DNA of 64,000 nt from Acanthosepion lycidas (lineage: Eukaryota; Mollusca; Cephalopoda; Sepiida; Sepiidae), in NCBI GenBank assembly GCA_963932145.1, contig CAWVQA010000109.1:69501-133500 (forward strand). Reading direction: 5' to 3'. Made by a program: the position numbers and the translations under genes. Below, one piece after another: positions 53,049-62,900 of this stretch (within the stretch, counting starts at the first letter, position 1; every line of letters starts with the position of its first letter). The notes beneath the pieces are model-generated. The model was not told the origin of the DNA, made no database searches, and was given only the letters and a program-made list of their open reading frames with translations.

Positions 53049-56000
53049 ACTTTTACATCCAATTTTGGTACAAGGCTGAAGGAAATTGGTGTGAGGCTGA
53101 TCGTAACTATCCTAACACTTGTTAATCTGATTCGTGACCCATTCATTCGTTACAATTTACTCATTCATCATCACAAGAACACATCCTTCTTCAGCCAGTC
53201 CTACATTTACTAAAATACCACAAACACACAGGGGAACCTATTAAAACCCCAAGATGCGAATATAAACGGATATTTACCATTTTTATTTTCTCGTTTTTCC
53301 TTATACAAAAATAAATAGAATTATCTATCATGAAACTGCGGGGTGGGGGGCGGGGCTGGATGATCCCAATAACTAAAATAAAAACAAAATAGTCACACTA
53401 TAGGAAAAATATATTAGTAGGACCCGTCCGCCCCAGAGAAAAATAAGTGGCCGCTGTATTCTGCTGATATGCAAAATCAAGACGCTCACTCACTAAATAA
53501 CTATCAACATGACCACGCCCTAATCAAAAAATGCATAATTTCTCCACTTTGAATTTTCTATTATACTCTGCGACCCTGCCAAGTTTGAGTTTGGAAAACC
53601 TTATTATACTAACGATTCTTGTGAAATATAGTTTATTTTATTCAGAGACACTCAGAATATTTAAATACAACTAACCTTTTTTCCCGAAAAAACTTATTTT
53701 TCAAAATAAGGATGCGTCTTATAGACAGAAAAAATACAGTACTTAAAATTATGGTGACAAAAATATAAGAAACTAAGATTTTACAAGTATATATTGATGT
53801 CTCTTATATTTCAAATATCGCATTTGAAAAAGCTTCAATCTGGTACCTTAAAAATTATTGTTCTAAACACAAGAGCTGAAAACTTCAAAATCAGAAAATA
53901 GTGTAAATAGGAAAAAAAAAGGTTTACGGTAATTTAGTTTGGTTCAACATCTACAAAATCCTCATCGCTTTCATTGTCACTTATAAAAGAAGCAGATATT
54001 TCATCATTGGATCCAATATTATGATTAAAGGGAATGTCATCGTCTGTCACATCTATTGCGTTACTGATACCACACTTCATAAATGACTTAATCGCTATAT
54101 GAGTTCTTCACCGACATGCACACCTGGGAAGCCTTTGTCTTTTCCTTCGTCCAGTAGAGGTCGTATCAAAATCTTTCTGTTGTATTAAAATCTTAAACGG
54201 TTTGTTAATAGAAACACCGAGAAGTTGCAGTTAAAGATGAAAGTTGATTGGAAAGCAAGAATTTGCCGGTTCCATTTAGGCATTTCAACCGTAAAATGAT
54301 AATCTCGCCACCAGTCTCATACTGCACTTTAATTCATAGTCTAGGTACCATCGAGGAAAGTAAGGCAGGGGCTCGTGGGAAGAAGTTGCTCGAGAGGAAC
54401 TTACATCTCACTAATGGGATACGAAAGGGAAGACGGTGATTCGCTACACCGTGTGTAGAGTGGCGGGTTCATCTGAGCACTTTCCATGGAAATAACGATA
54501 GAGTAGCGAGAGGCTTGCGACGCCCCGCCTGTACGAGAATGGCTGTAGGGTAGAAAATAATTCGTCACCCACAAGGACACGGAGACGCGAGTGGTAGTAT
54601 ATGACAATAGTAATCCATTTTCGGCCTGGGTAGAGGATAGCACGAGGAGTCAGGTACTTATTGGGGCGGTACAGGGAACCGACCATTTTTCCAGCCTCTT
54701 CAGCGATGCATCGTATTTTCGAGTCCCACTTCAGGCCTGGGTGCGGGGCCTCCCTGAGGAAACATCCGTTCATCGCCATTGAAAGTTCTCGGTTCGATCG
54801 GAGATAGTCGAATATTCTACTTAAATCAAACTCTTTTAACTGGCAACGGTTTGAGAGATGTGATTACTATCAATCAATGGCAGACATTTTTCTATTGTCC
54901 TTTTTTTAGCAGGAACAGTCATTGTGATCGGACATTAATGTTCAATTCACGTTAGTCTGTATCTTCCGCGTCAAGATTGTTCGCTAATTTCAAAACAGAA
55001 GCAGTAGTAATAATAGTGTTCCTTTCGAGCTTCCATAGATTATTTTCCCGCTCGAACAAAAACTCTTAGAAAGCAGACGAATTATTTTCCCCCTTCTTTC
55101 CTACTTCTTGCTGGTTGGATTAAAGCTAATTATTTCCATTTCGAGTCGCCGCCTGGGTGAATGCTAGATTTAACTCGATCGAGGAAAACTAGATAAGTAA
55201 AACAATTGCGTGTGTAGTTGTTTTGTGGCCGAGCTTTTTTGTCTGGAAATAAATTTATACAGTGAAAGCCAAAAATTATACCGCGAATCAATCACTGCCT
55301 GCACGTCAATGAATTATCGAGTTCTTTACTTGGCAGCTGAACAATTCTGACGCGTTACCTGACGCTGGTTCATGTTAGATCGTCTACCGTCTACAATCGT
55401 ACATATTATTTCGATAGTGTGCCTGCTGCTCGTCAATAATTTCGTCCCATTCCATCAGACAATAATGTAATAAGTTCAAATCCACACTGGATGCTCCGTA
55501 ATTATAGCCTTGTGTCAAGATTAGTTAATCTATGAAACGTAGAATCTTAATGTAATTCCTTTTTCTTCTTTTTATGTGTTTTTCTGTGGGAATTCAGATT
55601 CCGGTTCGCGCCGCTCCCTGGTCTTTTGAACAAAAGTAAGGGTTTGTCAATGGGCACATCGTTTGCTTTCCAACCATGAGATACGTGTTCGATTCTCATC
55701 ATGGTTGATTTGTCAGGAAGATAACTTCTTGATATTATCGGCCTGTAGTAGGCGAACCCAGCTTTGGAAAGTGTCTGACCCAAACCTTCCGAGTGAAATT
55801 ATTACTTACATTATTTACATTATTCGGGCTGTTATACTCATCTTCATTGCCATATTCACAACGTTTCGGCCGTCGGACGCTCCGGCCTTCTTCAGGTGAT
55901 TGGAATTTCGAACCGAACCATATATTTCGTCCACCAAGGTAGATTAGAGAGTTGAGTTAAAGGGAAGTAACTGAGACATCCGAAAGAGGTATGGCGTGTG

Positions 56001-57068
56001 GAAATAGAACAATCTACTTCGGTAGTCTAGGACATTTAAGTAGACTGTACCATATGCCAAGAGAATTTACTAATAGAAGTAACAGCTGTTTTCTTTCGGT
56101 CTACTGACGCTGGCGGATGGGGCGGCTATACTGATAACATAGGTGTTCATAGTTGGCACATGAAAGATTTTGAACAAACAAACAAAAACATATTCTACGT
56201 TCTTCACAGGTGTCCTAAGAAGTAGGGCTTAAACCTTTCCAAAACAGAAACTATGATCTGGAATTGGAATGAAAGTAATGGCACCTAATCTGAATCCAAT
56301 ATAAAATTTAGAATGTGGAACTGACAAATTCTGAACTCTTCAAATAACTCGTTTTATGGAGCAGTTATAAAAATCAGCCTGAGATATAAGGAAACTGAAC
56401 ACAGGATATGTTGGACTAGGGATATTTTTAAACACTGTAAGATGCAAGAAAACAAAAATTCTAATTTTTAATCTGAAAATTCAAGTAGAAGTATGACTAA
56501 TATAATTATTTATGAGCCTGGTTTGATCAGGAACACAGTTTTTTAAGAGGCATTTAATACGTGTTCCTGATCAAACCACTCATAAATAATTATATTGGTC
56601 ATACCACTACATGCCCATCTAGACGATTCACGTTAAACCGACCCGACCATAACTCAATTAGGACTCATTTAAACACGCACGACAACCTACCAAATTCCAT
56701 CGGAAATGTATTAGTAGAAAAGGAATAAAAATAATGGGAGCCTTAATAACAAAAAGAAAAAATCCAACACTCAAAATAACATTAACAACGAACACAGCCA
56801 CAATGTGCTGACCATGTTTATAAAATAAAATATTCCTATAACTGCAGACACATACATAAAATAAACACACATTCAGTTAAAAAAAAAAAAAAAAAAAAAA
56901 ATCGTCCTTGATAATGGCTAAAAGTATAGACGAAAGCGCTCGAAATTTTGGACAGTTTTACACACTTTGTGCCCAGAAAACAAAACACTTGTGCGTACAA
57001 AAGAAAAATTGAATAAAAAGCTTAATCGCAACGCACTGTCAATCGTCTTTAACAAAACTTACACACAC

Positions 57069-57136
<68 letters not shown>

Positions 57137-58206
57137 CATAAAACAGAAATCCAAAATAACCTCATTTGAATAGCTATTTCAGCCCACAAGACTTAATTAT
57201 AGAGGTGTGAAGAAATAAAATAGGAGCTTAAAATTTAAGATTTTAAAAAAATAAAGGAAGATGGACATGTATATATGAGAGAGAATTGTTCTGATAATTT
57301 CAATTCCATGGAAGACGGCAAAAAGCAACGAGAGCAATTCTTCGGATTGTTAACATCTTTATTTTTATTTTTGGAAGACTACAAAACGAACTTTCCACCC
57401 CTACATATCTCATTGCACCATGGATTCGTGGTGTAAACAAGTTTTTTTAGCCATCAGACGTCAATGAGTACCCCTTCGTTCAGTACAAGGCCACAGCAGT
57501 GAGAGTTATACACCGATGATAGCGCTCCTACTAACGAACTGGTTTGTCAAACTTGCTCATCATCGCTTTGTGATAGGCGCCCCTAATTCTGGTGCAAGTC
57601 TTGGCCCTGTACAATAAAGAAATTCAAATTGCCGTTCAGGAAGATTTTACAAGACTGAGAAAAATGTCAGAAGTGGGGTCCAATTAAAGAGAAAAGCAGA
57701 AGTGACTAATTAAGGAGGATTAGAATGAGTTATGTGGCGCCACCTAACGTCTGTAATTAACATCATTAGACAATGACGCTGAAGTCCGCCATTATGTTGC
57801 CGCACCCTCTCCGAAATCATGCCCCACGCACCTCAAACGAGGAGATGCTCCTTCGTCAAGAATTTTCATACCACCTGGTATTAGCTTCCTTGATTAGAAT
57901 TCACTTTCAAAAAAAAAAAAAAAAAAAAAATCCCCCCTCTCTAAAAGGAGCGGAGTGAATCATTTCCAGTTTATTGTGGCGAATCGGTGAGGTTCATTAT
58001 CAGTACCCACAAATGTATGAGCCGATTTGAACTAACTGATCATACTCCAAAGTATGGAGTATGATCAATTAGTTATATATAACAAAAAAAAATCCTAATG
58101 AGCCAGGTACTACCTACCTACGTTTCACCACATGGGATGATCAGGGTGGATTTGTCTGATAATTGTGTTATCCAGCCTTTTTCACCCACCGAGTTTAAAC
58201 AGATTT

Positions 58207-58265
<59 letters not shown>

Positions 58266-58897
58266 ATTGGGCAGCAATCCCGCTGTTATATAAGTTTTAT
58301 TAAACAGTTCCTTAATGGACATGAAAATTTATAAATAATGGAAGACGAATAATATTTATGAATCTACATGTTACTTAAGGAACTACATTCTTGACCAAAC
58401 CAAATTCATGAATGATATTGGATATACCACTACATGCCTATCAAGAAGACTCGCGTTACATAACTCTGACCCTAGCACAATTAGGATCCATTTAAACACG
58501 CACAGAAACCTAGCAAACTCAGTCTGCAATATACTCGTAGAAAATAAAACTATAAGAGACTCATCCACATGCGTTAAAAAAAAAGGTTAAAAATAATGGA
58601 AGCATTATTAATAAAAAAAAAAAAAAAAAAAAAGAAAGAAAATGCCAACACTCAATATCAACTATGAACACGGTCACAATGTGCTGAACGTATTCGGAAA
58701 AAAAGTACCATCTCTATAGATACACATATTCAGTTAAATTTTTTTAAAATGCCTTGTTAATGGATAATAGAATAGACGAAAGCGCTTGGATATGAAGAAC
58801 ATTCGGACAGTTATTATACACGCTTTATGTCCAGAAAAGAAAACGCTTATACGAACTTAGACTAGTTCAATAAAACTTGTTATTCGTCTTTAATGAA

Positions 58898-58951
<54 letters not shown>

Positions 58952-59867
58952 GATAAGGAACAAATAATAAATTTGACACGTTTCGCTTTTATTTAAGTTT
59001 CATCAGAAGAACTTTTTAGAAAAACTTAAGAACTTTTATTTAAACTTCATATCATTCTGTCGGATTCTAATAAAGACAAAAGCAAAACTATTTTTTACTG
59101 ACGCGTTTCGTCACCCGATGGACTTTGTCAAGGCAGATGAAATAATTATAAGATTCTATTTAAGAGCTGTAAGAATCTGCAGTCCCCACTACATAAGGAA
59201 AAAAGAAGTACACATAGAAAACACTTTCAAAAACCTCCAATATCCTTATTTCATCCAAAATGCCAAGAGAAAGTCATAAAATGCACAACCGTATAAAAAT
59301 AACATTATCAGCAAGAATAACAATGAGAATAAACTACATATAACCAAACAAATAATACTACCTTCTAATTCCTTAACATTTACAATCTAAAACAACGTAT
59401 CCAAACTTAACAATATGAAAATAATTACAACCACATTCCAAACTACTATCGATCTGAGCAGAATCAAAAATACCCATCATAATAATGATTTCGAAGCAGG
59501 TATATATAAAATAAGCTCACAACTGCTCTTCATAATACATTGGGGAAACTTGCAGAAGTTAAAAAAAAACCCTTATCTGTGAACACAAAAGGGATCTTAT
59601 ACACAACAATTTATCAAATGCATTAGTCATGAATAGAAATAAATTCAACCACAACTTTGATGTAAAGAATGTCACACCTATTAAAAGAGAAATTAACTTA
59701 TTTAGACGACAAATTGCCGCTAATGAATCTTATAAAAATATAAATTTGCATTTTAGATTTTTTCAAATAGCTTTATTTGTGAAAGGATAACTCCTTTCCC
59801 AACATACATGACTTTAAAAATGTTAAAAAAACATAAAAGAAAACTGTTAATTCATAACCTCATGTTA

Positions 59868-59905
<38 letters not shown>

Positions 59906-62900
59906 TTGATGCATGTTTCGTTAAATAATATAGACAAGTTTTGACTATTTATTTTAAGTAAATTCCTTTCATATTGTCTGACAAGCTTAATAACATTATC
60001 ATTGAAAGATGAAAGAAAATCATATTGATACATGTTTTTTAATCCTATCTAAGCTTTCGGCTTACGTAAGCCATTATCAAAGATGACAATTACATTTCAA
60101 TATATTAAACAATACACGGACAAAACAATAATGATAGTCTTTTTTTGCTGCATGAAAGATTTCCAAGCAACGACAAACTCGTGTATACCAGACGCGGAAG
60201 CGAAAATCGCACCGCACTCATGACGTCACATATGACCACGCCAGAGACTTTGTAATCGCAGATACAACTATAGTAACGATGTTGAGCAATACTGGTGTCA
60301 TACGCCTTCGAATAACACTCATACTAATAGTACTTGCTCGATAATACTCGCTCGAATAGTAACCACCGTATAGTGAATAGTATAGAGAATAGCGGTTCGT
60401 ATAGTGATAGAGGATAGAATAGATATAGTGATTCATTAGACGTCACGTAACCTCTTACTTATGCGTTTCCTCTATGGTCACGTGGCCTACTTAATTCAAT
60501 AATGGGATCGTCTGTGTTTGCCAACTGGCAATCTATGATCAAACTCAAGTGTCGACAGCGACACTTTATTCCTACATAACAGGTTGACTTCTCTTCCGAC
60601 CACTGAAACAGACCAAAAAAGAAAAGAAAAAAAGACAAAACGAAAAAATAAAAAAATAACAAAGATGAAAATAAACAAAAAAAAAAGTGAAAATAGAAGA
60701 AAAAAAATGACAAAAAAGGAAAATAAAAAAATAGATAAAAATAAAAAACAAAAAAGACAAATCGAAAAAATAAACAATGACAAAAATAAAAAAATGAAAA
60801 ACGACCGAAATAAAAAAAAAAAAAAAAGATAAAAGAAAAAAAGACAAAACAAAGAATAAAGAAAAAAGACCTACACGAGAGCAGAGGTTTGAAATCAGAG
60901 CTTTCCTTCTTCAACACTGCTTAAAAAAAGTCCATCTACTCTATAATTATATATTCATTAATCTATCTCTATATCTATCTCTATATCTATCTCTATATCT
61001 ATCTCTATATCTATCTCTATATCTATCTCTATATCTATCTCTATATCTATCTCTATATCTATCTCTATATCTATCTCTATATCTATCTCTATATCTATCT
61101 CTATATCTATCTCTATATCTATCTCTATATCTATCTCTATATCTATCTCTATATCTATCTCTATATCTATCTCTATATCTATCTCTATATCTATCTCTAT
61201 ATCTATCTCTATATCTATCTCTATATCTATCTCTATATCTATCTCTATATCTATCTCTATATCTATCTCTATATCTATCTCTATCTCTATCTCTATATCT
61301 ATCTCTATATCTATCTCTATATCTATATCTATCTCTATCTCTATATCTATCTCTATATCTATCTCTATATCTATCTCTATATCTATCTCTATCTCTATAT
61401 CTATCTCTATATCTATCTCTATCTCTATATCTATCTCTATATCTATCTCTATATCTATCTCTATATCTATCTCTATATCTATCTCTATATCTATCTCTAT
61501 CTCTATCTCTATCTCTATCTCTATCTCTAGATCTCTATCTCTATCTCTAGATCTATCTCTAGATCTATCTCTAGATATCACAGAGGAAATGTTTGGCAAA
61601 TTTTTCAGCCAGACCCGTTTTCCAAAATCTCAATAGATGAATTAAAAACAGAACACATTTTGGAATTTCTTCTTGGTTGAGCCTAGAGATTATTTACAAA
61701 ATTATAAATTTAATTAACGTAAACGTAGGCGACAAGAATTCATTAAAATATGTTTTCTACAAATCTATTCAATTTTTACCGCATTTTTCTAGTCGGCGTG
61801 TTAGTAGCTGTACAGTCAGATCTAAGTTATAAAGTAACTGTCTAAAGTTAATAACTTTTTTTTTTTTATATCAAGTTACTTTACAGGTTCCATGTAACCC
61901 AACATGGTCGGGTCATCGACAACTAAACCAGACACCCTCCCCCACCAGGTTTTTCTTGTTAGGTTTTGCTAGACATCCAGCAGGATTGAAAAACAAAATC
62001 TGTGAAAGGATAGACGAACCTCCTTGTAGAATCAACATCCGTCTAGCAGCGCGGGCTAAATTGGGCTCTATAGCTATGGATAGATATTGCGGTGATGAGC
62101 CGGTATATTTGTTTGAAAACTTCCTAGGCTGAAGTCAACGGCCAGGCCGGGTGGGGGGTGTTCTCTTGGTGAAATCAACGGCCACGTGTCTGAAGAAGGC
62201 AAACCTTCAACTTAGGCTATCGTCTGATTTAAAGAGGAATGTTCTCCATCAGGTCTCTTTGGAAAAGACTCATGGATAGATTATCGTTCCCTGAAAATCA
62301 TCATAGGGGGTGAGATATCTAAATAGTGAAATTAATTGACGATAATTAAAAAGGGAAGCTGTGGGGAGTCATTAATGCTTACATATAGAAAATTTAAAAA
62401 AAAAAGCTTTTTATCATTTTCGTTGCTCGGTCTCTTTATTGACTGTTAAGGTGCCATACCGAATTCTTGGCTTCTCTTGAATAATCAGGGATTACCTGGA
62501 ATTGCTCACCTCCACACCAAGTATTTCAAACTCTAAATAAAGCAATAAATCGTAAAACTTACCTGCCTTCCATCCAGTGTAAATATCTTTCGCACTGAAC
62601 CACTGTCCAGGTGAATAGCATTTGTGATATCACTGAGAACCTGTTGAAAGGAATAGGCCGTTTTCCGGTTGAGGAGAACTCTGACAGCTTTGCGTGGTTT
62701 TCCACCGTTTCGGATAACGGTGACCAATTTCGGTTTAACGAAGTCCCTAGTGGCTTCAGTCAGGGTTGCATCGGGACACTGGTTACTGACGTACTCCTCA
62801 CCGCTAAGAGGTCCCCTAACGTTTGGATTCCAGCAAAGGTTAATGATGCTTTTGTAATTGACGTTCCGAAAGACATCCGTGCTCGAGCAAACAAAATGTT

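Noticed and set aside
60459..60917. 152-residue Phe-rich frame and overlapping frames
   Set aside because: A-rich tract without coding signal.
60958..61599. 213-residue open frame on the minus strand
   Set aside because: It is only the 12-bp satellite read in an open frame.
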